From the NCBI GenBank assembly GCA_963920665.1, contig OY987265.1:45363620-45427619 (forward strand): a stretch of DNA of 64,000 bases, in the 5' to 3' direction. Positions within the stretch are counted from its first letter, which is position 1. Each line of letters begins with the position of its first letter. This document shows, piece by piece, positions 47,495-61,600 of the stretch. This DNA comes from Straminergon stramineum. Its lineage: Eukaryota; Streptophyta; Bryopsida; Hypnales; Calliergonaceae. Position numbers and translations under genes: made by a program. The notes beneath the pieces are model-generated. The model was not told the origin of the DNA and made no database searches. It worked only from the letters and a program-made list of their open reading frames with translations.

Positions 47495-48010
47495 AGATTG
47501 TGAGTGCCAATTTACCAACCTTTGGTAAATCATAAACACAACCAAGTTTTAGGTTTTAGCTCAATGAATCCTACCCTTGGGTGTTTAAACATGGTCCATT
47601 GTGCCTTCTAAGCAATGGATCTCTTCACTGAGTGCTTAAAGTGACCCTCAACTATATAAGATTCTCTTAATCTACATCTTGTATTTTAGTCGACCAAATG
47701 GATGGCCCGTTATATATTTTAGATAGAACTTACGTCAGGGTATAACTAACCTAAGAAGCCTCTAGTTCATCTTTTGTCATTCTAAAAACCTAAGACTCAA
47801 CCCTATCCGACCTTCCTAGCCAAAGTTATGAGTAGATGAAGTTTGAATGCTACTTGGTTCCTCAAACTTCATCCATCAATTGAATCCAGTTTCTTAATTC
47901 AAAAGGATTCAAATTTTTTAGGGAACGGTCAAAAGACTTGCTCCTACCTAGATCTGGAGTTTGTCCCTAATTGGAGATTCCCACGAAATTCTCATCCATA
48001 CCTTACCTAA
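47495..48010 (+). repeat. Diverged long direct repeat, copy 2
   Basis: Partner of 32045-32570, same orientation. The sequence after it (48010-49300) is pyrimidine-rich and includes CAACTATTGGACTTCA twice, 36 bp apart. Confidence 0.6.
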
Positions 48011-50640
48011 AATTCATCCGCTAATTTCTCCTAACCTGTAATTTGAAATTAATTTTTTTCTTTGGCCCTGGACCCTAATTGATAGCCTCTTCCTAGTCTT
48101 CTTCATTCGCTGTCAAATCCTAGGTCTAACTATTCTTCATCCAAATCAACCCTAACTCTCATCTGGCGATAACTTCTTTGTTTTTAGTCTGATTTGGACA
48201 TGCATAGGTTTTTGAAAATCTACAATCCTCTTCTTCACTAATTAGGGACCTTGGAAGAGTTAGATAGGGTTTATCTCATACCTCAGAACTTGAATCATTG
48301 ATTGCGTCCACCGGAAGTTCTACCTTATCCACCATGAACTTCCATGTCGTCATACAATGATCCATCGTTCTAATCATAAGATAATTTAATACAAGGGTTT
48401 ATTCGTTGGCTTTATCCTATTTCTTTGCCTCTCCCTTCTTTTTTTTCTACACTCCTCTTCTTAAGTACAATGGTGCCCCAACTACCCTTGGTTCTACTTA
48501 CGAGGCTAATCTTAAGGACGCGTCACGTCATCCTTTAAGGTTGAGCTATTTTTTACATCGTATGTCTTATGCTTAATCTTGTGTAAATCACCTAATTTAA
48601 ATCTAAGGGCTATAATGATATTGGGGATTCTACTCCTATCTTATCTATTTCCAATTCCTCCCTTCAAATGGTCTCTTCTCTCTAGTTACTCCATCATTTG
48701 TGTTTTTAGTTTTTGGTGTGTTTTGTGGAGACAGGAAGTTGACTTCCCCGCTCTAAGGTTGATTGTAAGGTGAGTGGGAATCTTCGTGGGTCCCTTCTTT
48801 CCCTTTCCTCCTCATGGGCTTCTTTCTTCCCCTCCTCTTCTTGCTTTCATCCCAACTATTGGACTTCAGCTCCTCAGCCCTTGCTTCCACCTCAACTATT
48901 GGACTTCAAACTTTACTCCTGCTTCACTAGACTTCAACCTTCACTTCCAACCCTTTCTCCTTTCTCACCCTGTCTCTAGTTCTGATATCTGTTATACTAT
49001 TTGACAACCCAGACTCCAATCCCCAACCTTCGATCCCGGCCTCTCCTCCTAACCCTTTCTCTCTCCCCACCCTAGCTTTTGTCCTGATACTCAACATTGC
49101 TTCACAATCCAGCCCCGATTCCTTCTTTCTTCCCGCCCCGACCTTTAACCTCAATGACCAGCACATTATCTGAGGGTGTTGGTTGAACTAATTTAGAGTT
49201 CGGCAAGAATTGACTGGGGGTGCTGGCCTTGCTTCCTCTACCTTCTTTGTGTTGTATCTGCTTAATTCTAGGCTAATCCTCGCCTAACATATAAAAGAAA
49301 AGAAAGAATGATTCCTAAAGGTTAGTAGCATAGCTAACCACAACGGTACTATCATCCCATTGTGTCTCTTCGAACCTATCGATCTTAACTTTCATGTTCT
49401 TTTGGGGGGCTAAACTTTGTTTTGTTCCCAACGTGTTTTAAGAACTCAACCTTGTAGGAGAAGGAACCACTGGGGCTCATGGTTCTTCTTTGGAATGGTT
49501 TTAAAACAAAACTAAGATCTTTGATTCCAAAGGGAGTCAGAGCTTTGCGGTGATGGTGAGATCAACTACCCCTCACACTCTCATGTCTCTCACCGAGGAT
49601 ACCATGTTAGTATTAGAGAGCAAAAGAAAAGGACCCTTGATCCCTATAGATTAGCGAGTCGGGTTAGTAGAATGAAAGACTTGAACTAAAGGCCTCCCAA
49701 AGCGGCAAAGCCAATCATATAGGGGATTACTCTAGGGTTGGTACCATGCAAAAGAAGGAGGGTAACCAATTACCCCCTCAAAGATACACGTACGCCACTC
49801 CAAGTAACATGGTTAGGTAAAAAGCCTCCAAGCTTAAGCTTCAAAAAATTAGTACTACACCCACTCAAGAAGCAAAGGACCCACAAAGACCTCTTAAGCT
49901 TGAAAAACAACAACGGTCAAAAGTGTCCAAAAAACACCGTTACTAGGTTTGTTGTTAAAATGCTACAATTTCAATATAAATTGAATCCAACAAACCCAAT
50001 TGCACAAAAAAGAAGGTGGTGAAAAAGGAGAAGGGGTGACTTTTTATATTCTTTCCTAGGCACCTACCTCCTCTCATTCCTCTAAGTTAACCTTATCTTT
50101 TCTTATTTTCATCCTCATCTTTAAGGTTTCCATCTTATGTTCGCCCATTAAGCTAACTTTTGAAGATTAACTCCGAATCATAAACGGATTGCGCCATTGA
50201 CTTCAAAAGGCCATATTGTGGATGAGAGAACTCGTCTTCCCTTTTTCTATCTTGAAAATCGCAATGAAACCTAGCGCTAACTTAACGCCAAAACCGTGAA
50301 AAATCTCAACTTTGAGGCTTGACTTTTCTGAAAAAAGTAACTAGCCTAGGCTCTTAAGTGGGTGTAGGGGAGTAAGAAAAGACCTATCTTAGGCCCCATT
50401 CCACTTTTGTATGCTCCTGCTCCATTGGTCAACTTTGCCGTGGACTTTAAATTCCATTAATTGTTGGGGAATCTTGCAGGTTTGACTTGTCAAGGTAGCT
50501 TATTAACATAAAAGAAGGAATACTCATTTTTATTGGAATTTTACCATCACCTGGGAAATTTCTTGGAATTTCCCATTGTTGGTTAACTTGGTTTGGATAG
50601 TTGAGCATCTAAAAAGGTAGCTTCTGACTATCAGAAAATT
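48010..50640. other. Non-coding repeat-rich spacer
   Basis: Pyrimidine-rich and AT-rich sequence without supported genes. The frames near 48770-49170 are low-complexity Pro/Ser/Leu translations of CT-rich DNA. Confidence 0.5.
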
Positions 50641-52340
50641 ACAAATCTTTTTGTGAAACCTCCCATGGAATCCCACAACACATATATAGGCTCATATTTT
50701 TACTCTACACATCGGCCTAGGGGGGACAAAATCCACCCCCTTGTTTAAATATTAGTGGCCAGGGAATCTTCCACACCAAAGGGAATCTGGGCAAACCGAC
50801 TTCGCCATTGGTTCCCGGGCATGGTTTTAACCCTCAATCACCCTCCTTGGACCTGAGATTCCTCCACAATTTCGTTTTGGTATTTTTACCACCTACAAAT
50901 CTACAATTGGGGTTCCACTATTTCGTTAATGAAATGAGGAAATTGGAACTTATCTTCAAGAACTAACCTATATGCCTCACTAGGGTTCCCTCAACCAATC
51001 TTTGCCTAGAAGTGTTCTTTTTATATGGGGTTTTGAACTTGGTACGTCCATCACTTGTAATTGATCAAATTGCGATGATTAGTTGGGTTCTAATCTATTT
51101 ACAACTCATGGTTGGGCCATTCTAGCTATAATATTCTAAATATAGACCAAATACTACATTGGTATGTGACACACCTATTTTGGTTTCACACTTTTTGGGG
51201 GGCTTTTTGTATATAAAATTGCATTTAATATAACAAAATACGAAAAAAAAAAAAAAAAGAGTGAGGCCTTGGTGACGAATTTGGGACTCACAAAGATAAA
51301 TAAGATAATTTTTCAAATTTAATGTGAAATCTTTTTTGGAGTTGCATTTGTATTTTTTTGGCTCCCCATTTGGCTCTTCCTACTATATATACAACCTCAT
51401 AAGATATACTATTGAAGAATATGTCTTAACTTATTATATGACATAGTTATCTAATTGTTGGGTTTGTCTTCGCAATTGTTTTTTGTATGGTTTCCAATTC
51501 TATATGAATGGATTGTTCTTTTTTTTGAACATGTTCTATTAGTAGGGTACTTATTCTTAAATAATTATGGTTAGAGCCCCTACTCTTAAAGTACATTCTT
51601 GAATTTAGAGGGCTTACCAAATATTTTGAAGAATATATTTGATATTATAAAGTCCTTATAGTCTTAGAACTCAATCAGTGTCATACCTTCAAAAATGAAA
51701 AGAATTGAATTTCACAATAAACACTATTTTTCTGTTTTTTTATCTTGAGGGTTTAGGGTTTGTGAAACCTCTCATGGAATCCCACAAGAGATATGCAAGC
51801 TCATACTTTTACTTTGTACATGGGATGAAGGAGAGACAAATCGGGCTATCTCCATTAATTTTTGGTGAATAAATAATCTTTCACATCGAAGGGATTCTAG
51901 GCCATCTGATTTCGCCATTGGACTCTTAGCATGATTTCCAATTTGAAAAACTGGACTTAGATCATAGATGCCTTTCACTAGTCCATCTTAAGTTTTCTTC
52001 ATCTACAAGGTTACAAATTGAAATTTCTACTATTTCGTCAATGAAACGGAAAAACTATAACCTCTCTTATGAAATCTACTCTAAGATTTTTACATAGTTT
52101 TTTCGAACCAATTCAATCAATTTATGTTCTCATGCACAATAGGTTTAAATAATCAAATGTTTCTACTTAACCATACTAGCTATGTACAATTTGTAGGTTT
52201 CTACCCTATTCACGTGTGGAATTTGGGTTTATTTAAAGAAAAACACTTTATTTATTATCAAATGCTACATTGACATGTGACATACCTATTTGGACTTTAC
52301 AATATTTTTTGAATTTTTTGTATAAGAAACTATGTTTAAA
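50640..52340. repeat. Two diverged direct copies about 1.1 kb apart
   Basis: Segments from about 50650 and 51755 share TTGTGAAACCTC.CATGGAATCCCACAA, then CTTCGCCATTGG or TTTCGCCATTGG, CTACTATTTCGT.AATGAAA, and later ATGTGACA.ACCTATTT. They could be the LTRs of a small non-autonomous retroelement or a tandem duplication. A 17-A run lies near 51242. Confidence 0.55.
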
Positions 52341-52459
52341 ATTGATAAATAGAATAAAATAAAATAACAAGTCTCAAGTGATGAATTCTGAGCTTATTGC
52401 TCTCAAATTCATATAAATGGTGGAGTGTATTTTCAAGAGAAATGTTTTTTGAAGTATAT

Positions 52460-53270
52460 AGGCAAACTCGTAAAGATGCTGTTGGTAAAGATGTGTTAAC
52501 TTTGAAAGAAGTTGAAATATGTCCCACTACTTAGTACTTAGCAGACCATCCATGGAATTTCGAAAGTGACCGTCTACAAGTACAAAGAAATGGCCAAAGA
52601 TGGAAAGCAGGCGGAAGGTTACAAGAATTTAGGGTCTAAAAAATTTTGCACATATAATTTGCAAGTTACTGCCACACTTTGAATGTCGATCGAGAATGAA
52701 CTTGACAAAATATCATAAAAATCAAAGACATTGGATTTGGGGGAGAAAGTCCCTACAATGATTTTGCCATCAACATTTTGTTGGAGTGACCAATTACCAA
52801 AATTCAATGAAGCCAATTCGTTATTCAATTTGCAATTATTTGGTTTCTTCTAGTGGTTTAAACAAAATCATGCGTGCTTTTTAATTTTTTGCAATTTGCT
52901 CCAAAGGCTCATAGAGATAATTTTGCAAAGTAAGGTCTATCCGTTTACATAGCAAGTACAAACAATTGAACAGTTTTGGCACTCCATTTTCTAGTGCATA
53001 AGACAAGTGGGCCGTGATATTGAATATTCACCTTATAAAGCAAAGGACTCACAAAGAACTATATTATGCAACTAAACATATTTTCGAGAAGTACTTTGAG
53101 AAGATGCCTACCATCATCTACTATGAGCCCTCAAGTCAACACTTGGAACTCAAGGTGTTTTTTTTGGGGGGGGGTATTAGGTTTTTAGCATATTTATGTG
53201 CAAAAAGAATATTTGAGTGGTATTTGGTAGAAGTCCTTACCAATATAGTGAGGGGGCCATTATAGAACTA
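52460..53270 (+). pseudogene. Decayed transposon-like coding fragment, family unknown
   Basis: Blocks of coding appearance lie among stops: FEVYRQTRKDAVGKD.LTLKE, then TVYKYKEMAKDGKQAEGYKN, and in the 53014 frame QRTHKELYYATKHIFEKYFE. They look like parts of one long protein. I recall similar repetitive-copy proteins in seed-free plants but cannot name the family, and no catalytic motif survives. Confidence 0.3.
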
Positions 53271-55084
53271 CAAAATATCTAAAATATTCAAATTTCCTAC
53301 TCCTCGTGCTTAGTTGAGAGTTTGAAAAGTCATTTAAGTGATTCCGAGAGAATTAAGGGTCCGAGTGTTAGCCAATCCTAGTGTTTTGTCTATACTAAAT
53401 TGGTCTTCTAATTGCATATGACATAATGGCTAAGTCTATTATAGGTCTAGAAAGTCTAGTATAGGTCACATCCAATTCGTGAAGAATTTGGATTGGTAAA
53501 TTCTTATTTACAAGTAATTTATAGAAGATTGAGTTAGAATGCAAATAAGGTAAAGGAAGAGTGACTATTCCTTGACAAGGTTTAGGGTTTAATATCAATT
53601 TTTTTTGGATTCTAGATCCTTCCATGGCATCTTTTCAACACCTTTGAAGCCTACGGAATTCTAAAACTCAACAAACAATACTCCTCAATCCTAGAGCTAG
53701 AAGTATATTGAACCCTATAAACTCTACAATCCAATGAGTTGCAATCTTCAACCTCTGAGCTTGAATGAGAGCGCAAATGTTGTGCTCTCCACACCCTTGT
53801 TCACTACATTGTTGCCCCTAAATCTTCCTCCCGTTTGAGTACTACAGTTAGGATCATTCATCAACCCCTTTGCAAATTAGCACGACAAAGGCGCGATCAC
53901 ATAAAGGCATAGATGCAACACAAGGTGAGACGATAGCACTACAGATCCCAGACTGTCCTCCAAATGAGCAACCTAATGGGCACTACGTGCATTTTGTGAA
54001 AAAATATGCATTCCCGACCCAAAATGAACACTAGTGTACACCTTGTATAAAATGGTGTATGGTATAAACCCTAAATGCAATGTATTCGAGTAGTTTCTAC
54101 TTACAAGTTCTAGCTAGTACTATTGGTTACCCCTTGATGTTCACTCTACACAACACTCTGCACTTGGAAACTAAAGCTCCACACCTCATGACGCTCCACT
54201 CCAGGCCCAGCATCTACTCGCTTTAATGTGTACTTGTGTAGGGTTTGGGTCCTGCAATATTTTTATAATGTGGGAAGAGAAGGGGGCAATAGCAAGTCCG
54301 ATTTTCTTGGCAATGGCCTTATACCCAACTCCAAGAAGACCATTGCTGAAAATATGGCTCCATTCTTCAATTTGATCACAATTTCTTTTCCAAATGAAGG
54401 TCATGAACATAATTTATGGTTGAAGAAGAGTGAACAAACCCCCCGAAATGAAAGAATTCAGCTTGCTAGAAATGACCATTTTTGAAAGAGAAAAGCCTTC
54501 GAATTCCAACTTTTGACTACACCAAATCAACCCATCAAACTTATCATGCTGAAATTGTGATGCAAAATCAATGAGGATAGGCTCCAAATTCAATGGAATT
54601 GGCCCCTCCCCAAAAGAAGATGTGCATCCAAAAGGTGTCGTCGTTGTGGAAGAACATCTAAAATCACGTTGTGTGGAATTGGAGGCCATGAAACATACCA
54701 CTAGAAAGATGATCGAAAATCAATGAAGATGTGGGCTGATATTTTGGGAATCGGGCAAGAATTGTTTGGGATATCGTTCACCAAATTTGTTGTCAATGGC
54801 CAAAATCATGATCTAAAAATCATTGTAACTTTTGATTGCCAAAGAATTACAAGTTACAAGTTGTACCATTGGAAAGAGGAGGAAAAATCAATCTATATGG
54901 GCCCAAAACCCTAGATATCTTGAAGTTGTCCTAGATATACAAAGGATTTGGCACATTGGTATATCCCTTTGTAATGGTGTCTTAATTTACACGGAAAGCA
55001 GTGAATTCGAGGGCCTTCTATCTATAGGAGAAAAAATCTGAGTATGTGCATTCTCTCCTTTTAATGAATATGGCCTTATACTTC

Positions 55085-55470
55085 ATTCTACTTACTATTT
55101 TTTCCTATATGTTGTACAAATCTAAATTAAACAAATTTTTTCAAGTATATAGCCAACTTGCCTTGAAGAATAAATCCAAAGAAGCACCAACATTTTGGAC
55201 ATTTTTTCGTACAAATGTGACCTTGTAAAGTGCAACTACCTATTTTTTCATAAGGCCAAAAAAAGGAATTTTGTCAATTCAAATGCTAATATACATGGTG
55301 AAAATTTATGAATTTCTTTTCACATCTTTTCAAACCAATGTGCTAAAAGATGCTACTCTTATATATGTCAAAATGTTTTTTTTCCTAAAATTTAGTACTT
55401 GTACTAGAAATGGCAATTTTGGAATGTTTTATGTGAAAACATAGTCCAAAACCTTCATGGGTTGATGTAG
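55085..55470 (+). repeat. Partial diverged copy of element B right half
   Basis: This matches 27095-27460 in order: TTTTTTCCTATATGTTGTACAA, GTATATAGCCAAC, TGACCTTGT.AAGTGCA, TACATGGTGAAA, TACTTGTACTAGA.ATG and GTGAAAACATAGTC. The right terminus is mutated from CCTTTAGGGGTTAA to CCTTCATGGGTTGA. Confidence 0.7.
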
Positions 55471-56664
55471 TTTGTAGCAAACACATGAAGAATTTGTTAA
55501 GATATCTATACCTTAAATGAGCTTGTTTGTTTGATTCTTACAATGAGATCTCCATAACTATGCATCCCTAGTTGTATTCTTGATAGCATTGAAAAGCTCT
55601 CTATGAGGGGTGCAACGGCTATGTCATGCCATTCCAACCCATAGCAAAACTGACATTGACTTTCAAAACTTTTATGAGTTAAAAATTCGAAAATTCTTTT
55701 TCTTTATCTTTTATTATAGTGGCAACGGCACATGGTATACTAGTTTATATGAAATTAAGTTCTGTACAAGCATTGTTCACCAATTTCTGTAAACAACCCT
55801 TGAATGTTGTCATCACATGAGTTGAGGTTTTCATTCAATTGCATAAGTACTGCTTTCAAGTTATGGACTTGTCATCATTCCAAGAATGATTTTGCACAAG
55901 TTGTAGGTTTGGGATTCTTAAAACCAAGCTTTGGAACTCTCAACGATTGTCCTAAAGCAACAGTGTTTGATTATGTGGGCATTCTATACACAATATACTG
56001 TACGGCAATTGGTCCACACCAATGGCTCACAACAAGGATAGACAACAAATCGCACTATTAGGGATGGACGGCACCATCATAACTTTCGCATAAGGAATCC
56101 ACAAATTTTTGAGTGCATTCACATCCTCTATCATTTGCCAACAAGACAAAAATAAAATTTAACCAGTGTGATATTAGGAACAGCGAAAACGATGACTTTA
56201 AGTACCCCTATCTTATTCCATGCCAAAATTATTCTTTTCATATTTCTCAGGAGTTTCTTACGCAGGGCACAATCCATCATGGAACACACACCCACAACTC
56301 CGGCTACTGTCCTCATCGCAAGTGCTCATTTCCACAAAGCAGCTCGCCCTAATCGCAGCAGATGGAAGTTCCTGATGGGGGTTTTGGATTCCGTGGCGGT
56401 TTCTGGGAGGCTCTAACTTAGGTTGAATATTCCACCAGCTCCGTCACTCCTGCTGACACTTCAACCCCGACGAGCTCCTGGCTGCTTCCGGAAGACTTAC
56501 CCTGCAAAGACTGAGGATGCAAAAATTCAGAAAGGCAGTTAAAATGGAAAGAGATCTCTCTGGACAGTGGCTCGTCCACTGCAAGCGATGGCACAGGGGA
56601 AACCTCCACAACAAACCAATGGCTCCATCTCGACCATGGAGAGACGTCGTCAAATGCTGCAGTG

Positions 56665-57975
56665 ATGAACCTGCTGCTAAACAATGCAGAAGCAGAAGGA
56701 GAATTGTCGATACTAACCCAATTTAGACACACCATATTCCACCAATTGAAGCACACGGAGTTCACACAGCAAGAGCTCCCGGCACGGAAGCCCATAATCA
56801 CACCCAACTGGGCAATGACCATCTTCGTAGCCGTGGCCCTTGTCACCATCCCCATCGGCATCATCACTCTGGCAGCCTCCCATCATGTGGTTGAAATCGT
56901 CCACCGATACGACATGGAGTGCATAAACAAAACCGGAATGAATCCCGTGAGCTTCATTCAGAGCCCCACTGTCGACCACCGATGTATCGTCACGCTCGTC
57001 ATCCCCAAGCCCATGAGACACCCGTCTTCTATCAACTCACCAGGTCAGTCATTCTTGGCTCCATAACGCTAGATTTCGACCAAATGTTTGACCTGGCTCG
57101 AAGGCTGAAGGAAAAATGCGAATACATAGCCAGATTTTGAAAATTTGTTTCAAATCGTCTAAATTGTATTGTAACCAAAATAACAAGAACACACCAGAAT
57201 TGGTAGTCTCAACAAATATTTGGAGCCTCAACGAAAAATGAAAAATGAAAATGGAAAATACTGTACCAGGTTCCACCAGAACCACCGTCGCTACATGAAG
57301 AGCCGCAGCACCAGACAGAACCGGGGGGAGGATCTCGACAGTGTTGCCTCGTGCCATCCTGTTGCTCGACTCAGCAATTCCGAGCCCATCGTTCCCTGTG
57401 GTCTCATGGCCTGGAGCTTGTTCAACGACACCTACAACTTTCATCTTGCCAATACTAGCAGCTATCATCCCATCCCTGTCATCCGGACCAGAATAGCTTG
57501 GAAGAGCGACGCTCGAGTCAAATTCTCGAACAAACTGTATCCCCAAAACTTTCCGAATGACGTTGATCAAAAGCGGGGAAGTGGTAGTACCCAGTTCCCT
57601 GTGGGTGGTGCCAGTCTGGATCCGAGGGTTCCATTAAGCGAAGACCAGAACCTAATGGTGTGGATGCGGCCAGCGACGATGCCGAGGTTCAGGAAGCTGT
57701 ATGGATATATGCAACGTAACTTGCACGCTGGGCAGGTGATCCAAGTGGGGATTGAGAACGTGTACAATAGATACTCGCTCAAGGGCAGCAAGAGCCTCGT
57801 GCTGTCCACCACCAGCTTCCTTGGCGGGAAGAACCTATTCATCGGAAGAGCTTACTTGTCCATGGGCGTCTTGTGCGTGGTGATGGCGCTTGTTACGTTC
57901 CTTGTTCAGCTGCATCACCCTCGCCCACTGGGTGATCACTCACCTCTCATCTGGAACCGCCATTCCCGCTCCTGA
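56665..57975 (+). pseudogene. ALA-interacting subunit (CDC50/LEM3 family, P4-ATPase beta subunit), single frameshift
   Basis: ALIS proteins chaperone P4-ATPase lipid flippases out of the ER and form part of the flippase. Exon 56665-57043 encodes a short N-terminus, EFTQQELPARKPIITPNW, a first membrane helix (TIFVAVALVTIPIGIITLA), then VVEIVHRYDMECI and VIPKPMRHP. Exon 57270-57975 encodes FHQNHRRYMKSRS, PIVPCGLMAWSLFNDTYNF, GASLDPRVPLSEDQNL, VLSTTSFLGGKN, a second helix, and the final LGDHSPLIWNRH. All four disulfide-type extracellular Cys are present. Between MRHP and VFYQLTR the frame slips by one base (a deletion at about 57023), so the natural reading stops at 57066. Otherwise about 361 codons are open. 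The usual Cys after ELPA is Arg. The damage may be real, recent, or an assembly error. Confidence 0.85.
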
Positions 57976-58007
57976 AGCTCCCTTAACAGCCAGTCCCTAC
58001 ATGCCTT

Positions 58008-58030
58008 GGGGGTGGGGGGTGGGTGGGGGG
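58008..58030 (+). other. G-quadruplex-forming tract after the ALIS stop
   Basis: Four G-runs of 5, 6, 3 and 6 bases are separated by single T bases, 33 bp past the stop codon, so probably in the 3' UTR. One-base loops predict a very stable quadruplex. Confidence 0.7.
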
Positions 58031-58698
58031 TACTACAGCATGCTTCCATGATCGTGCTAAAGTGGATGATACAGTAACCGTTAAAAACCTGATCCTGTCT
58101 CCTATACTGACCCTGTAACCAACAGCAACTCATCTATTCTTGGACTTATTAGACAATGGTGTCAGCCCGGCTTGGCTAAATGTCTATGGCCACTCATTTT
58201 TACTTATTGAAATTGGGGTTTTCTACTGGCCTTTCAATACTAGTCTACAGCCCCCACTTTGAATGATTGCATAAAAAAATCATACGTAGGGATAAGAATT
58301 TTGGCTGTCAATAATTTTGGCTCTTGTGCCAAGAGGTCCCTCTAAATTTCTATACTGTACTGACCTCTCAATGTAAGCTTCTACATATGCTAAAATGCAT
58401 AAAATGATGCAAATCGTATCCATTAACTTACTGCAAAACATTGGAACGGAAACTTACAAAGGATCCTGAGTACCAAGTTTAGGAACTCTTATATTAAAAA
58501 AATTATCAATATCTTAGAAACAGCATTATACCAATTCCATCATAGAGGTCCTAGTCACCTGGAGACAGCATGGAACTGAGGACAATCCTCACAGTATCAA
58601 CAAACTATTGTAGGCTAAATTGAATCAGATCTTGGCAAACCCTATTGTGAACACCAAAATCTGAGCAACTGATATGGCTCACTTCTAGAACTTTGTCG

Positions 58699-61600
58699 CT
58701 ATGTTTTTTTCTTAAAAAATGACAGTAAACTACCTTGACCAGAACCCTGCCCTTTCGAAGCAGCAGCTTTACCTCCAACCTTGCCAGGAGCCTTGGTGGT
58801 ACTACCCTTCTGAGGCGCTTTAGCTGGCGCAGCAGGCCTGAAGCAAAAAAAGCCAAGAAATGTGTAAAAATGAGATAAGAAAGTCTAATAGCAATCGGCT
58901 TCTACAAAACAACCCTCCAATACTTTGGCAAATATTCAGCATGCTGAAATTTTCCAATATCACAGCACAAGACGATATAACAAAATACCTATCAGCAGGA
59001 ATTTTCGACGCTACAGGTGGTGCTGGAGTCATTTGCGGTACGAGTAGAGGCTTTCCTTCAGGGATCTCCTCCACTCCGTCTGTCTCCCACACTACCTCCG
59101 TGACTGAGCAACCAGAGCAAAAGATGCGTCAGGATACTAGCATGCTGCTTCCTCCAGTGAGCACAAACAAAGCAAAAGGATTGATCACTACCTTCTTTTC
59201 CACGCTCGTTGATTCTTGTCTTCAGCACCTTCTTACGCTTTGGCCCAGGAGGAGGCTTTGCACTAGCTGTAGGCCCGGATTCACTTTCCGCTTCCCTCTT
59301 AACCCCAACAGAAGACTCAACTGGCTTACTGACTTCTTCTGGAACAGTGACGCCAAGGTCAGATTGTCGAACGATTTTACTCTCTTCGTCGAGTTCCATC
59401 TCTGTAGGGCCTGGAAGATCTATTTTTGCCCTCGAGTCATTTTCTGCGTCCGTTTTCACCTGAGTCTTCCTTTTAAACGGTTCAGGAGATGCCAAGTTGA
59501 TAGCAACGTGAGAGTTCATACCCTCTTCGTCTTCAGAGATATCCTCATCCAAGACAACCTGCCTTTTCCGTCCATTCCCGTTCTTTGCTTGACAGCGCCG
59601 AATCCGAGCAAAATCGGAAGCCTCCTCCTCACTGCTTGGCTCGCTGCCATCGCCTTCCGTTGCTCGAATTGCAGCCTCCGCATCCCCTGCAAAAGAAATA
59701 GTAAAGGACTTCAGCAGGCTAGACTGTGAGTTACCCAGACACATGTGCGTCCCCCGAAGGGCAAATAATGCTACAAAATGAGATAGTTCCTACATAATCT
59801 GTTCAGCATAGGAACATTGATGTCAGTACTAGGACAGTGACTACCTGGAGCTATGCAAACATGAGATCCAAAACTTGTCAGCCAGGTGCGAAGAAACGTA
59901 CCAGTGATAAGAGTAGGTACGGCTGCTGGGGTGGCAGCCTTAGCTTTCGCAGGTGCTTTACCCCAAAGATTAGCCAAGGATGAGGCTCCTCCTGTCGCTC
60001 CCGATTTCTTCTTCCCAACAACAACATTTTCCGGCACCACTTTACCAGGCACTGCGCCTGTTGACGAGCTTTTTCGAGCGCTTTCGTCCTTGGCAACTGC
60101 TCCTCCCACTGTATTCTTGACAGCTGCCTCTTTCTGGCCTGCAGAAAGTGGAGGTGTCACCTGTGGTCCTTGTGGATCTGCCTTCGGGGTTATGGACCCA
60201 GCCGCGCTCTTCAAGGACGGGGGAAAAGCAGAAGCCGATGGTTCTGCCTTGAGTTGATCTATCACTGATTTACTTCCTCCAATCCCTCTGGTAACATGCG
60301 AGTACGAAACTGAACTAAATCTGCACAAGAAAAAAACAATTAGTCCATCACGAAAAGTCCCCTGATCAGCAAAATTCTTGCATGAAGCTTGCGAATCACA
60401 ACAAAGATACGATCTGCATAACCTTACACAGACAGTACACAATACTGTCCTGACAGTGTGTCCACTGACTAGTTACCCTTATATAAATAGGAATATTTCC
60501 TCACTTCCCTCAGAAAGCAATTGCAAACTAGGCTTGAACTACTTACCGATTATCACGAAGACAATTGTCAACATCACGTGGTTGCATAAACAATTCTTGA
60601 GCTTGCACATATTCGGCGCTGAAAAGCTGGGCTGGGTCTTTGGGTAAACAAGGCTGTACACTGTACACATGCTGGGAGGCAGGCTCATCAAATCCCTCTT
60701 TTGCTTCTGTAAAGGTATTAGGTGAAGATACAATGGTCGAGCATCAGTTCATATTTCCTGGAGTCATCTTTCTACCCATTTACCTGAGCAGTCTTATCCA
60801 AATCCATCCCGACTGACTAGCCGCACGAGCTCAAACCATCTCGATTTGCAAACGACTTAACGAGCAGTATCCAAATAATACAGGGGATGCGAAATTAAGA
60901 AGACAAACAAATCAATTATAATTTAACCAATGCGACTCTGTAAGCTGGAAATAAAAAACTGCTAAAGGCTCACAGCCGGCAAGATTTGATTGGAATACAG
61001 GTAGATTAGGCAGGGGTAGAGTGCACAAGCGTACCGTGCAACTTGACTTTTGGTACTAGCTGTACATTGTAAGTTCGGGGTTCGCATTTAGACCATCCAC
61101 AAACGGCATATACAACCTCAACCTTATTCCCCTCATTTACCTTCACAAACTCCTCTAAGATCCTGGATCGAAAACAAAACGCACCAGCTGAATGGAGTGG
61201 ATTAATTTGTCTCCATATGACGGAAATCAGCAATAGAAATATCAGAGTGCACTCGCAAACTATGGTTACACACCCTGTCCTACAACTGCCTATTAACAAG
61301 ACCTGGGTTCCTCCAAAATCTCAATGACAAATCATAATCACACAAGGGTGGAATAACCCTCAGGTAAAATTTCCGAGTTGTAGCTGAAGCATGTAACGAA
61401 TCAGCTGGATTATTACCTCTTAGCAGCGTTCGAAGAGACAGAAAAATTCCTACTCAGCCACTTATAAGACACCTGCAAACCTCCCCAATCATCTCACATT
61501 GTCAGGAACGTTACGTGTACAAATTACATAGATAATATTGTGCTGAAAGCATGTTCATGCTAAACCAAAAAGTGAAAGCCCAAATTAAAAAAATCATAAT

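Noticed and set aside
48770..49170. Pro/Leu/Ser-rich frames suggestive of a cell-wall protein
   Set aside because: They are low-complexity translations of CT-rich DNA on overlapping frames, with no conserved unit.
57049..57570. A 173-codon minus-strand frame over the ALIS gene
   Set aside because: It is a shadow of the well-supported plus-strand ALIS exon.
58860..59729. A 289-codon plus-strand open frame, the longest in the window
   Set aside because: It is antisense to three POLD3 exons and their introns, and matches no family.
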